A stretch of 64,000 nucleotides of DNA. It comes from Tiliqua scincoides. Its lineage: Eukaryota; Chordata; Lepidosauria; Squamata; Scincidae. The notes under the pieces were generated by a model. That model did no database searches. It was not told the origin of the DNA and saw only the letters and a list, made by a program, of their open reading frames with translations. This document shows positions 25,101-39,600 of the stretch, in pieces; the first letter of the stretch is position 1; each line of letters begins with the position of its first letter. The translations under genes and the position numbers were made by a program. Location of the stretch: assembly GCF_035046505.1 (NCBI RefSeq), contig NC_089821.1, positions 195,076,377-195,140,376 on the forward strand, given 5' to 3'.

Positions 25101-28100
25101 TGTTTCTTATCCAGTGTTGTTTTACCTAGCTGTTTTTAAGTTCAGAGTACTTAAGCAGGTACCTGGGATAGTTGGATTTTCTAAAACTGCTATATGTTTC
25201 TCTAATTTGCTGCTTCACTTCCTTCCATTCATAGTCAAACCCCTCCCTTTTAGATCCCGTTCTCCGGGTACCTATCAGCCCCATCTTGCATCCTGACAAA
25301 TTCCTGACAAAGCCAGCTCATGAGGGATTCATAAGATCTAATTATAACTGTAGTATCCTCCTCTCTTAAAATATCTGAAAGGTATTTAGTACATTGAGTT
25401 CCCATAATTGTTGGAATTTTGCAGGGGTACTACTATCCCACCGTATTTTATAGCTATTTTCCACACTATCCTCTAGCCTAGATAAAGTCTCTAATGTGGG
25501 GACATATAGGTTCAAAGTCATGATAAGAGGCAGGTGGTCACTCATGGTATTATCACCTATGTAGAAATCTGTCACATAGGGTCTCAGTCTTATAGGGACC
25601 AAAATAAAGTCCACCACACTAGCACCCAGGGCAGAGACATAGGTAAACTCCCCTGAATATGGAAAGTCTTTTAGACCATTTAGCCATACCTTATCAAGGC
25701 TGATGCTAAATTTAGCAAGGTCAATACCAGTAGCATTAAGGTGGCAGTTTTTAGAACGTCTATTAAGCAAGCAGATCGGGGGAAGAGCTGAATCATCATA
25801 TACTTCCAATGCCTTATAGAAAACCTGCCTTGAGCTGCCCACCCTGGAGTTCATATCACCCATAATCAGGACCTGAGCTGAGGGATGCAAGCTTCCTAAA
25901 GTTTCTACATAAGACAAAAGATTGCCCCAGTATAAAGATCGTTGGGTAGAATTAAGGGAAGGGGGAACATAGACATTAACACAAATTAATTTCATCTCAA
26001 ACACAAATATCATTATGGCTTGCACTATGCAGCAGCCCTGCCTTATCTCCAAGTGACTTGAATTGACGTTTTGTGACAAACATAGCTAGGCCTGCTGAAG
26101 GGCGTCCCCTAGTATTAACTTGCATGGCTGGACAGGAGTAAGTATTGTAACCAGGAATGTGTATTGAATCCTTCGCCCAGGTTTCCTGTAATGATATAAT
26201 GTCAAAGTCTTAAGATAATCTAAAAGTTTCTTGTCATACTTTTTTCTGCCCCAACCAGCTATATTCCATGATAGTATTTCCAGAGCATGAGAAGAGGGGG
26301 CATGGGCCAGAGGCAGATTATTTAGTCATTTATCATTTTGTGTCAGGACCTCAATTTCCAAGGTATCAGAGCAGGGGTGCCCAAACCCCGGCCCTGGGGC
26401 CACATGCGGCCCTCAAGGCCTCTCAGTGTGGCCCTCAGGGAGCCCCCAGTCTCCAATGAGCCTCTGGCCCTCCAGAGATTTGTTGCAGCCTGCACTGGCC
26501 CGACACAACTGCTCTCAGCATGAAGGCAACTGTGTGACCTTTTTGTGAGAGCTGTGGGATGAGGGCTTCCTCCACTGCTTGCTGTTTCATGTCTGTGATG
26601 CACTAGTGGCAGCAAAGGAAAGGCCACTTTGTGCAAGGCCTTTTATAGGCCTTGAGCTATTGCAAGACCTTCATTCATTCATATAAGTTCATCTTTAATA
26701 TATTCATTTATTTAAACTTATGTAAATTTATTCAAATTTTAAATGTAAATTAATTCTTTCTTTCCCTGGCCCCTGACGCAGTGTCAGAGAGATGATGTGG
26801 CCCTCCTGCCAAAAACTTTGGACACCCCTGTATCAGAGGATACACATGGAGGAGAAATCATTCCCTGGGGCACAGTGAAGTTCGGATTGGGAAGGGAAGG
26901 AATTACTGTAAGATCCTCAGTACTGGGACATTGAGCAGATATCTGTGTCAAATAGGTGACAACGTGGTATGTCTCCTCCTGAAGCTCCAAATTGATCCTG
27001 GTATCCACTTGGTCATTCTCCGGGTAGCTTGCTATGTTTTGTTGTTTCATTTTTAATGAGTCTCTTCGGGGGCTGGCGTCTCTCACATCATCATCAGTGT
27101 CTTTAAGAGACTTTGCTTTAACTTTGTCCAGACGCTCAGTTGTACTTCGTTCCCTCCTTAGAAGTTCTTGTGATGAGCAATCACGATGAACATCAACTGT
27201 CCGTAAATCGTCACTCCTGCCACTATTCAGACTGGCCAGGGACTTTCCCCTGTTGTTTAGGGGACCATTTATAGAGAGTGACCCTGGAGAGGGGAGGCAT
27301 CCATGAGAAGGGGAGGGAGGCAAACTTCCTCCACCTGAAGGCTCCTGATGGATCCCAGCCTGAGTGGGCAACTTTCGAAGGGGGTCTACTTCTAGGGATG
27401 ATGTTTGAGGTAGAGATGAGCTCTTCAAAGAAGCAGGAGAACATTGGGTCAATATAATGTCCATTAATTCCTGCCAGACCATCTCAATTTTTTTGACCAT
27501 CTGTAGTTGATTTCGTCGAGGGAGAACTCTGTACGCCTCCAGAGCCTCCCTGGTTAGCGTGTCCTTGTCGATATCCAGCTGGAGCAATAGATCCATGGAC
27601 TGGGAGCCTGTATCACTGCTGCGAGAGCCGGTATTCTGAGGAGGCGTTGTAGTTTGTGAAGAAACATTAGGCAAACACTGAGTGATATCACCAGTACCTA
27701 AGATCTCCTCTGAGCTGAACACAGAATTCCTCAGAAGATGATTCCTGGCACACACTGTGTCTCAGGCAGGCAGGTCATCCTGTACCTCTGCGATTGAGTT
27801 TGTTATCCTCACAGGGCATCTAGGAGTGGCAGGCATTGTCTCCATTTTGCAGTCTACTTCTGTGTGTGCACTGCTGGCGTCCAAGGGTTCGCATGCTTTG
27901 CAAAGAGGGCCATTTTGGTCTACTAATGCAATTGGCTCCAAGGATATAGCAGTTCCAGTTGAAATCCATCCGTTCAGGGGACTATGCATGTCATCTTGGG
28001 GTCTGAAGGTTTTCTTCTGTGACGGCAGCTTTACTGGTACCTTGGGTGGAGGCTTGGGAACCAGTGATTGAGCCTGGGAGCTGCTGCTGGATGCTGTGCT

Positions 28101-31100
28101 CTTCCTTTTAGGTTTTCCTTTCCCAGCTTCTGAGTGTTGGACATTAGGTAAGTTGTATGCATCCTTAGGTGCTTTGCCTTGTTGCACTGGAAGCGAGGCT
28201 TTTAGCTTCAGTAGTAGACTGGCAAAGCTGTCAGTGGCCGCTTTCAGATCAGAGACTGTTGACATAACATCCAAGTGTAATGAGGACCAAGGATCAGCTG
28301 TGTTTTCAGCATGCTGATTACACTTATCACCTGACTGAGGGCTGGGCGGCTGGCCAAAATTGGCTGGCCTTGGAACTGCAGAAGAAACTGATAATGGAGA
28401 CTTCAGATGGTTTCTCTGGAATAGTGTATTAATATGCATTTGCCAAACACCCGGTTTTGGAAAATATTGAATTTTTCAAGAACGTGCTTCCTTTCATGAA
28501 GTAAGCGAGGAATCCTGTGAGTCTTGAATTTCAGCAAAACGCGGGAACATCGTGGCATTTGGTGCCACCGAGGGAGCCAGATATTTCAATTAAATCAATG
28601 TTATGTTTATCAAGAGAGAGTAGCCTAGATAAAGAGTCAAGTGCTCGTGGTTTATTTGTCCATTTTCCCCAATTAAGGGACGTGTGCCAGATCACTAACA
28701 TCAGTTGATTTCTCAGCAAGCCAAATTCACATGGGCCAAATTCACATGGGCTTCTGAACTCACCCCCTCTTCAGACAGGAATGGGTTTCTTGGATGTCTG
28801 AAGTGAGTGTCCAAATGCTGTGCAGGATGGGAGGGTGAGAGAGGGGGGCTCTAGATGTCCTTATGAAGCAAGTCCAGCTTTGATAAAATAGAATTGAACT
28901 GCCGGCAGATGTATACAATTGTATTCCCCACTATTATGGAGTAATCTCCTAAAAAAGTTAAGAACAGATTACTAGTAGCACTCTCTTCCTGTGGCGAGAG
29001 TTTGTCATGTAGAGATGGGAGATGTGGCAACTGTGAGTCATAAATATCTCCCAGCTGGGAGGAGGTGGGCCACTGGTCTCCACCGTCTGATTCCATGGCA
29101 GTGTCTTGGACATCGAGGACAGCAAAATTAATAGAAGAAATAAAATTAGGCTCACTCACATCTTGCATCCAGGAGAGTTCATCCAGGCGTCTCTGTTTTG
29201 AGGACTTGCCGGAGGAGTTACCATGTTCTGAATGATTTCTCTGCCTCCTTGTTTTCCCCATGGCCTCCGCGTTTCAAAATTTGAAATAACAATCCACTGT
29301 AATCCCTGCGTTGTTGCAAACAAAACAAGTGCTGCCAGTGCCTTTTGGTTCAGGAACAGATTATAAGACCTCCTGGACAAAAAGTAAACCAGAAGTTCTA
29401 TCTAAGGAAGAAAAAATGTAGAAACAACTAGGAATGGCCAACAAAGATAACCTGCTAGGCGGCCATTTTCCTCCCTCTCCCCACAATCAAATCTCCGATT
29501 GGGCCTCCTTAACTGTGTTCTAGCTTACTACTATTCTAGATCGTCTTTGTTTCTTTTATTATATGCTAATTCATGTCTGCTTATTCATTCATCTGACTGT
29601 GCCTTCTTATAGGATCCCAAGCAAGAGGTGTCACCTCTGCCCTCCCTCAACACAGCATGGAAATTGAAGACCTGCAGCCACAACTCAGACTTCTACTTTC
29701 TCAGTTTGGTATTGATTATAATGTGGATGATTTAAGGCATTCTGCTAATGAAATGGAACTCTTTTCTATGGTAATTCCAGTGGTTTCTATATAAATGTAT
29801 ATGTTGATGGGATGTAGTAGTGTTTATAAATAGGTCTAGTGCTGTGTGTGGCTCTTCAGATTGGTATCAGGCCAATTCAGACTCCCATCCTTCTCCATCT
29901 TGTGCCCACCCATTGCAAATGACCATACTCCTACCCTGCTGTTTTGTATTTAATATTCAGGTAAAAAGCTAAAATAGGTTCAATATGGAAACACTGGGTA
30001 TGCAGAACCTGGGTAATATTTCTTGGCATTTCAGTTAGCTTTGATGTCTTTACTTTCTTAATAATGGGGACTCTAGATTAAGTTGAAAGTGAAATGTTGG
30101 AAAATGGTTTTGTTTTTTTTTAACCTAAGACAAAAAGGTGTGTGTGTTTTAACAATTTACTGTTATTCTCTGCAAGCAAAAAAGAGAAGGACTCTGTGGA
30201 CATGAGCTAGGGTTGCCCAAGAGGGCCTTTGGATGGTGTGCTGAATCTCCTTGATAAGCTATTTGAGGGGCTCTGAATGACTTCTGGAATATGTTCACTT
30301 AAAGTAGTTGAAAAACCAACTGAATATTAAAAAAAAAGTAAGTACCGGGGAGGGGGTAAGATCAGGGAAGAAACTCTGGCAGAGAATAAGAACTTAAAAA
30401 CTGATTTTGTGGCATTTCACTTGTCCCACTGTGTTCTTGGACAATGGAGAAACTTGTGCAGGATTCTCTTCTCTCACTGAAAGCCCCAGCTAAGAAACGC
30501 ATTTAATTAAACAACAGAATGACAACTTCCTTTCTGAATGTCCCATGACTCACTTTTTTGGTCATCCACCAGAGGAGTAGTAAGGAATTTTGAATGCAAA
30601 GTGCAAGTAGATTTCTCTGGATTCTTCATAAAGATTCTGTTGCAATGCACAAACTGATCTAGAATTATGACCTAGCTGTATGCCTTACTGAAATGAGCAT
30701 CTTCATCTTGTGGTGCTTAGGTCCAGGATAAGTTTAGAGGCATCTTCAGTAAGCAACAGACAATGAAAACGTTTCCTGTTTATGATGCTGGAATGCCTGG
30801 ATCAGAAAACTGGGGTATGATGGGCCCCACCATGGCTTTGAAAAAGAGAGCCAACTGGATTCCTTTTATAAAGGTAAATATAACTAAACGGGATGCACTG
30901 ACATCATGTTTTATTATTATTAAGAATATGCATAAACCGCTTTTCAACTAAAACATTCACAAAGCTGCTTACAGAGAAAATCAAATAAATGGTTCTCTCT
31001 CCCAAAAGGGCTCCTAATCTAAAGGAAGAAACAGCAGCAAACAGCCATGTGAAAAGATACTGCTTTGGAGTGAATATGGACAGTTACTCTCCTCTGCTAA

Positions 31101-34100
31101 ATATCAGAGGAGCACGACTTGAAAAAGTGCCTCTTTACCCAGTTAGCAGTAGTTTAGAACATAGCTTTTGAGCCTCTGTCTTCTTCAGATACATATTTAG
31201 TATCTTATTCTTTCATCTGATCTTTCCTCCAAGGAGATCAGGTTAGCGTACATGATTCTCGAGCCCCTCCCGTAATTTATCCTCACAACTACACTATAGA
31301 AAAGGTTAGAGTAGGCCAGTGGTTTTCAGACTGGGGGTCACTCTGGCCTCCTTCCCCTTAAGGGGCGGGGTCAGGGTTTTGCAGAAATGGAGGGCGATCA
31401 CTCCACTTTCACTTCTAATGAGTTGGGGAGCCCTGCAGGTGCTCATGCAGGGTTCCCCGCACTCCTGACAGGCTGCTGCAGGGACTGGTGAGTGCATCCC
31501 AGTCCCTGTAGCCCTCCTGAGCGGCGCGATCCTGGCCTTCCCCCCGCCCCTGCTGCCTCTCCCCCCTGCAAGGACTTACAGCAGTGCAAACTCTCCAAGA
31601 GAGTTTGAAAACTGCTGGACTAGGCTGAGTGTGTAAGACTGGCTAGGGTCACTTACAGCCCAATCCCATCCAACACTGGTGCAGTGGGGCTGCCAGGCCC
31701 ATGCTGTACCCAGTGTTGAATTTGAGCAGGCAGAAGATCTCCTTGGGATAAGAGAACATTTGCTACCTTACCCTGTGTAGCGCCCCAGCCTGCAAAATGG
31801 GCTAATCAGATCTGCACCAGCTATTTAGCCTGCTCTGCCATCTCCTCTAGTGTCTGAACCGCCCTCTCCCTTCCTCTAGAATGCCCTCCTGCCACCTTCC
31901 CCTGCCTCTCCAATGCTCAGCACTACACCTACCTGCCATGGCAGCCATTGGGCAGGATGCGGCACTCTTGGGACAGCGTAGGCCTTCCAGCATAGGCAGA
32001 GCCTCACATGCAGTAGTTTGTACACAGTGCTCTAACACACCTGGATCGAGTTGAAATCTATTGGGCGCAAGTTCTTTTTCTTCCTTACACAGTAGCACCC
32101 TTTTGCAAACATGAGAACCATCATCCTTGCAGGATCAGAGTGAGAAATATTTTTCTGCATGTGCTGTATTGGGTCCTTGACACATTCAACATATTGTTTG
32201 GAACTTGAAATCTGATTTGTGTGTGTGAGTCAGGCATTAGAGCCAGTCCCAGCAGCAGTGCTTAGCCAATGTTCCTCGGATTTTTCAAAAGAACTAAAAC
32301 TATGAACGAACCAGAATGTGCTCCTTTATGAGAGATCTCCCTGAAAGGTGGAAAAACAATCTAAATGGAGGCTTTGTGGTATAAGACGACCTGATCCTCC
32401 CCACTTCGTATGGTCAGGTTAAAAATAGGAAGTAGCTACAGTCTGGCAGCATGTTCCTGTATCTTGCGTGAGACAAGCAGTTTACTAGATCAGGGCTGGA
32501 GTGGAAGGTAAGGGAGCAAGCCAACTCTGAAGCACCATAGGGTACAAACTTGCTCTCTAGTAAATTAATGTAATCTGTTGTTGCTTCTGAGAAGTGTTCC
32601 AATTCCTACTTCCAGCCGATGCTTAACCTGTAAAGAATGTAATATAAATACAGTGTATTGCAAAGTTAACATAAGCAGGGTTTTCTTCTTCAAAGGGGAT
32701 CAGAACCAGTGAAGCATTACACCCCAGAACTTCACACTGCTTGGGGATGTGAGATGAGTGTGTACCAATATATAATTTCTTTTGTCAAACAGATTAAACC
32801 TAAACAAGATCCATGGCAGCAAAAACTGTTAGTGAAACTGAAACAATGGAAAAGAGTAGATGAACTGTTGTGGCTTCAGTCAGTGTTTTTAGAGGTAAAC
32901 AAGAAGCATTGAGTGATCATGTATTCTACTTCTTTCTGTCTAGAATTCTCTGTGTATTTGACATGTATCCACTTCTTATCAAACTTTATCTCAGATTTTT
33001 GATGAATGCTTGATATGCATTGTATGTAAACCAAGATTCTAAAGGCATCTAAAGCCAGGCACCTGGCCTAGATGCCTTTAAAAAGGCATGGACACATTCA
33101 TGGAAGAGAAGTCCATTATAGGTTAAAGCCATGAGGACTATATGCAACCTCTGGGTTTTTGAGGTACCTCTGAATGTCAATGGCAACAGGATACAGGTAT
33201 TGTGTTGTCTTCAGTGCTCTCTGGGACATTTGGTGGGCCACTGTGAGATACAGGGAGCTGAACTAGATGAGTTCTTGATCCAGCTTCCGAAACCACCTCT
33301 TATGTTCTTTATTTTTTTTAAGTGAATCAAAACCTTTTTTAGAGTCTCACCAAGATGTTCAAAATTTGCTGAGCTTACAGAGTGGGAAGAGATGGCACAC
33401 CTGCCTTTTCCAACTAATCCAGTGGCCTTATTTGCTCAGGATTACCATGGCAGTTCCTTTCACATTCTCTAGGGAATTTGTAACATTCCCTAAATGTATT
33501 CTTTTGTTTACAAGGTTCTCAACATTTTAAGCTCATTTGCCATTTCTGTAAATGATCCTTTTCTGTCCTTCATGTGAACATGAAGATGAAAGTGAAAGAT
33601 TTTCCTTCCTATTCATACTTCAGTGACTTGCTTTCCAGACGTTTCAGTCTTGGAACAGCTTCCTGCATTTTGTGTGCGTGCGTGAGCTACATCCTTTTTG
33701 TTCTGTTGCATCCCAAACTGAATGTGATCTACTTTCTTAAAGAAATTCACCAAAGGGATTTATTTTGTGTTCACTGGGAATGGGAGATGGACTGATGTTC
33801 TAAAGCCCACTTTCAGTTTTTCCCAATAGGGATTGTGTTCACTTTCAGTCCCATTTTCTTCTTGTGGAGGAGAAGGAATATGGGGAGACTGTCATGTCCC
33901 CATGCAAGCTCCACCAGAACCGAAGGCCTCTGCTTTCATTGTGCCTTCTGTTTCTGTAAATGTAACAATGTTTCTGTGTCTTGGAACTAGGCTTCCAATG
34001 TGGAGCGAGTGATGGAGGCACTGCAGGAGCATGCAGCAGCTATACTGGAGCCAAAGCCAATTACCTCAACTACTTTCAACTTGGATCAATATGAACAAGT

Positions 34101-36571
34101 CTGGAAGAAGATTTATCACAATCCAGAACTCCATCAGGTATCATGAAGGAGCATATAAACAATATGTGTTCCACTGTTCATAGGTATTATGCACACTTCT
34201 TTGGGGAATGAGTGTTCCAGACATTGGCTGATAACCCTTTGACTTGGGGAAAGTTCTAGTATTTTGTATCCAAGTCCTTGTTTGACTACCTGCATGTGTG
34301 AAACTGGACTGCTACTATTCCTCCCACACTGCAAGTTTGTGTGGCTGTGCTATGTCATGTCCACACTTGTGGACAGCGCATCGCAAAACATTGCTGGGCT
34401 GCAGTAGGTAGATACAGTCATTGCATGGCTGTGTTTGGGATGTAGTTGAGGCAAGCAGAAGGAAGAATTTCAGAACTTCTCCTACAACAGGAGTGGTGAT
34501 GTCATCAGCAGCAATGCTCAGGCACTGCCTTTGAAACTTTTTTCAAAGGATCTTATCCAATAAGAAGCATCAGACTTGGAAGCAGGTAGCCTGAGAAATT
34601 TCCCTAGGGGCATGTGTTACCATCATCTTTTCCAAGGACTATCTGAGAGACGGTTAATGTTATGATAAAATACAGTCTTGTGCAAACTGATCTGGAAGTC
34701 ATATTGACTACAGTGGGACTTACTTGTGAGTAAACACACTGAGGCTAACCCTCTAAATTCTTTTCTATATTTGTCTGGGACATTTTAAAATCCTATTATT
34801 CCATTTTTATGTATTAGTTTTAAACAATTGCAACCTAGTCCAAGAATTTGGGATGAAATGGGCTATAGATGAGGTTTAAGTTTCAAAGTGGCAGGAGAAG
34901 AAAACACTCTAATGAAGACACTTAAGTTGTACAGTCTTAGTGGGGCTGTCTAAGGGACTGTCATGATGAGCTCCTGCACTTCAGAATTTACAATTATGCA
35001 TCTGGCTGTGCTATTTTTTTTAAAGTTGGATTTTGACAGCACCTCTGTTTTGTTGACCTAAGCAAGCAAGAAGAAAAGGTATATTTAGGTACAGGTCAAT
35101 GGCCAGGTACTGGTCAGTGTCTGCTGGTGATCTACATTCGCCTTGGTGGGTCACAAGTTCTTCAGACCTAGCATAGGCAGACATACAATTGGAGGGTATG
35201 ATATGGAGAATCCTTTGGGATCAGATTAGATATAAGCTATATGAGAAAATACCAATAAGGATTAAACCATTGGCGATAGCGACCAAACCAGATTGGATTG
35301 AGGAATTGCAAAACAAAATGTATTGAGAGTTGCTAAATGAAAAAACAGAACTGTGGTTGAAAGAAGAACTTAATAACAAAGGTATAACTCTGGGCTGGTG
35401 GTCAGAAATCCAAATAAAATCAAGACTGAAGGAAGATGAAAAAACAGGAATATATTTACATGATACTGACTTTGATAAGTTATTTTTAGAAGATGAAGGA
35501 AAATATATAAAAAAGATGTATAAGTTTTTATTAGATATAAACATGGAAGATGAAATAGTAAAAAACACAATGATACAATGGGCCAAAAATATTGGACATA
35601 CTATACCTTTGGAAAGTTGGGAGCAGATGTGGAAAAATAATATTAAATTAACTAAAGCAGTTTCGTTTAAAGAAAATATTTATAAGATGTTCTATAGGTG
35701 GCATTTTTCACCTGATAAACTAGCTAAAATGTATACAGGATTGTCTAATAAATGCTGGAAATGTAAAGATTCTGTGGGCACATTTTACCATATGTTGTGG
35801 ACCTGCCCTAAAACAAAAAAGTTTTGGGAAAACGTACATTCTATGTTACAGAAAATGTTAAAATGTTTTGTCCCTTTTGTTCCAGAATTATTTCTCCTAA
35901 ATATTACACCAGATAGTTATAGTAGAAATATTAGACATGTTTTGATCCACATCAACACTGCAGGAAGACTTTTATTTGCACAGATGTGGAAAAATATAGA
36001 GGCACCAAATATGAACATGTTGATAGAAAAAATTTATGAAATACTTGAAATGGACATTTTAACAGAGAGATTATATGATGATGGTAAATTAAATAGAATT
36101 AAGAATATATGGGAAGCTTTTTACAATTGGTTAGAAATAGAATAAATAGAACAAAATGAATTAGAAGAGATGTCAGATCTGTAGTTATTTGAAAGACAAA
36201 AACTGTCTTCTGGTGGAGACCTAATGTATTTTTCCTATGTATTCCCCCGACCTACGTATGTGCCCTTGTACTTATTCCCATATCCGAATAAATAAAATTT
36301 GGGAAAAAAATATGGAGAATTCTTTGTTCATAATTCTGTATAACACTCAGAAACAAAACCTGTGTGTGTGTGTGGCTGTCGCCATAATAACAAGTTTTCA
36401 AATTGGGGCAGGAACAAACAAGTAATGCTGCTGATGATATGGCAATTGGTGAGAAGGAAGTGGAAAACAATAGCTTTAATCAGAGTTCCACATTTTCAAG
36501 AAAAAAGAAAGACACAAGGTGAGACTTGTATTGCTTTTTCTCTGCACGTAGGCATTTATTTTCATGTCAAA

Positions 36572-36621
<50 letters not shown>

Positions 36622-39600
36622 CATACAGATATGAATATATAATAAGGTACATGTGTAATATATTACTACGAGTACAGCATTAGTTCTTTCAATGCCTATT
36701 GTCAGTCTGCTCACAGAGCTATACATATAAGTATAATATGTGTAGCTAGTTCTGCGAAACTGCATCAGTGACATTGATGGAATCCAGGAAAGAACCAAAT
36801 GGGAGATAACCAAATGGGTGACCACTCCAACTGCATATGTGGAAAAGTGCCTTGTCTAAATTGCAAACTGGCAACCTTAACTGGGATCTATGGATCTTTC
36901 ATGCTTCTCCCATGCATGAATACTGTAGAGCAAGGGAGCCCCCAGTCTCGAATGACCCTCTGGCCCTCCAGAGACTTGCTGGAGCCCACGCTGGCCCAAC
37001 GCAACTGCTCTCAGAATGAGGATGACTGTTCAACCTCTCACCTGAGCTGTGGGACAAGGACTCCCTCCACTAGTTGCTGTTTCACGTCTGTGATATAGCA
37101 GTGGCAGTGAAGGAAAGGCTGGCCTTGCTCTGTGCAAGGCCTTTTATAGGTCTTGAGCTACTGCAAGACATTCATTCATTCATATAAGTTCCATCTCTAA
37201 TAAATTCATTTATGTAAATTTATTAAAGTTTTAAATGTAAATTAATTCTTTTTCCCCCCGGCCCCTGACAGTCTCAGAGAGATGATGTGGCCCTCCTGCC
37301 AAAATGTTTGGACACCCCTGCTGTAGAGGTTAGAGTGGTAAACAAGGGCCAGGAGTCAAATTCCCACTTAGCTATGGAGTTCACTGTGATGATAGAAGTG
37401 GGGAACCAAGTTCTCTGCCCTGAATGCCTTGGAGAAAAAGTGGGATAGAAATGTAATCAATGCATTAAGGTTTCAGTGTTATACACATTTTCTGGGAGTA
37501 AGCCCCATTGAATACAATGGGACTTGCCTCCGAACAGACATGAATAGGATTGCATTGTAAATAACAACAACAACAACAACAGTATTTATATACCGCTTTT
37601 CAACTAAATGTTCACAAAGCGGTTTACAGAGAAAAATCAAATAACTAAATGGTTCCCTGTCCCAAAAGGGCTCACAATCTAAAAAGATGCAAAAAGAATA
37701 CCAGCAGACAGCCACTAAAACAGACACTAAATAATGCCTTTTAATTAATGTATGACTATGCACATGTGATTTGCATTCAATTTAATGCGATTGCATCAAA
37801 ATGCACTATCCCTATGTTTACATACTACTTTGTTGCACAGGTTTCTAAGTGAGTGATTTCAATAGGAAATTGCTTTTAGAAAGCAACTATAAAGAGATTA
37901 TTTAATTTAGATATAGCTTAGCAATCTCTTGGAGGAACAGTGACTTAATTAAATTTCTCCTTCTTGGAAAAAAGATACAGTTGCACAACCACTTCCCAGC
38001 TGCTGGGGTTAGATGAGGGCATGGAGGCCAGCAACAAGGACCTCACCATGACTAAAGGAGCCTACTTATCTCTACTTTTTTTGCGTCACCTGAGAATCCG
38101 AGAACTGCAGGTAAAAAAAAAAATCCTACACTCTTGAACAAGGTTTTATATTATTTAAGGCTGTAAAGGCAAAATAAAACTTTACAAGAGAAAAACATCT
38201 ATTTTTATCTCATTTGTAACAGAGAGTTTGCTTGGGAATCCTCAACTACTTTAGATCTGTTGAACGAACACTAACAATCAGCACCTCAAGTCTCACCTTG
38301 CGTGCTGGTGATCTGGTCTCCAGTGCTGAAGATTCATGTTGGATAAATGCAGCCAAAGGAGGCATTGGTGCCTTTGGTGGCCTTGGCTCTCACTGCTACA
38401 TGCATTATACACCAGCTGACTATAAAGTGAGACACTTGAGAACTTTGTAAAATATCTTCAAAGATAGTAATGCCAAATCAGCATTTCTTATGGTGGCTGT
38501 CTTAATCTGGTTTCTAACTGTCATATAGCAGTTAAACAGTTTTGATGTCAAAACTGATGGACTTATGGAGTGGGGGGGGGGATACATGGGTAATGCCTGT
38601 AGGTGGATCTGCTGACATTATACCACCTATATCACCTACCTAGTACATTTTTAAAGCATTTATAATTATAATTTATAAAAATGTGCCCTTGCAATAAAAA
38701 CACATAACATTGCTTTCTACATTTTTCTTCCTTGGGGAAAAACCAGAATCTGTGGGAAAAATAAAAAAGTTTAAGAACACCTCTAGTTATGCATTTTATA
38801 GCTTGCTTTTTCTGTTTGCAATCTACCATTGCAGGTTCACAGTGTGGAATTTATGGAATTTGCTGAGGCAGAAAATCATGATGATTTTTACACCTTAGAC
38901 AATATGTACATTCACACACAGGATCAGCGAGGGGCTTATGTGATGTACGATGTTGCCCTCCAGGACCTGAAATTACTAGAAAAGGAACTTTTGCTTGTGG
39001 CAACCCAGTACATTGAGACAGGTTAGATGGCTAAACTTCCATCAGCTCTGTTATATCTTCAGTCTAGACTTTTGAAGGGGAGTAATAAAGAACTATTCCC
39101 AGTCCAGAAGCCCAGCTTGGGGGGAGGGGGGAAGACCATTTTCAACCACAATGCGTGGCACGCTGGTGTGCCGTAAAAGGTCTGCAGGTGTGCCGTGGGA
39201 GTCTGAGGGAGGTCATTCATTAGTAGGGCCATTGGAGGATGCAAGCCCCCCATTGACAGTACAGTGTGCCTTGTCAACTGTCCAAAAACTGATGGTATGC
39301 CTTGGCCATTTTAATCCCTTGACAATGTGCCATGAGATGAAAAAGATTGAAAATCGCTGCATTAAAACTAGCTTGGAAGGGTGTAGCAGGAGACAATAGG
39401 CAGAAACAAACTCCAATAGTTAGTCCTTTACCAATTCTCTCCTGCAGGGCAAATGTGGGATAAGAACTGTGTGTGCTTGGTATAATGTGTATAACCCAGA
39501 AATGACAGCTTTAAACAGGAAAAAAAGAAGTACCTCTCAGACATAGTGCTGGTTAACAGTGGAGCTGGTGCAGTTCACCATCGCTGTTCTTATGCTGCTG

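Larger units (their letters stand above)
23291..29496 (-). mobile_element. Near full-length APE-type LINE (6.2 kb), antisense, 14-bp TSD
   Basis: GATTGGGCCTCCTT flanks both ends (23277-23290 and 29497-29510). On the minus strand the order is a short 5' UTR, ORF1, an AP-endonuclease domain, a reverse transcriptase with YADD and a short 3' UTR ending near 'ccaataaaggttacatcatc'. The APE domain excludes R2/R4-type elements. The protein style differs from CR1 and L1; Vingi/Ingi- or I-like is my best guess. Several stops and frame breaks make it inactive. It contains the hAT element 26372-26830. Confidence 0.9.

Noticed and set aside
15001-31625. GACTAGGC at two separate hAT elements as evidence of one larger composite element
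   Set aside because: The elements have different ends and interiors, and each has its own pair of duplications. A shared target preference explains the similarity.
36362-36825. Open frames full of Cys-Val or Thr-His
   Set aside because: They are translations of the (TG)n microsatellite.
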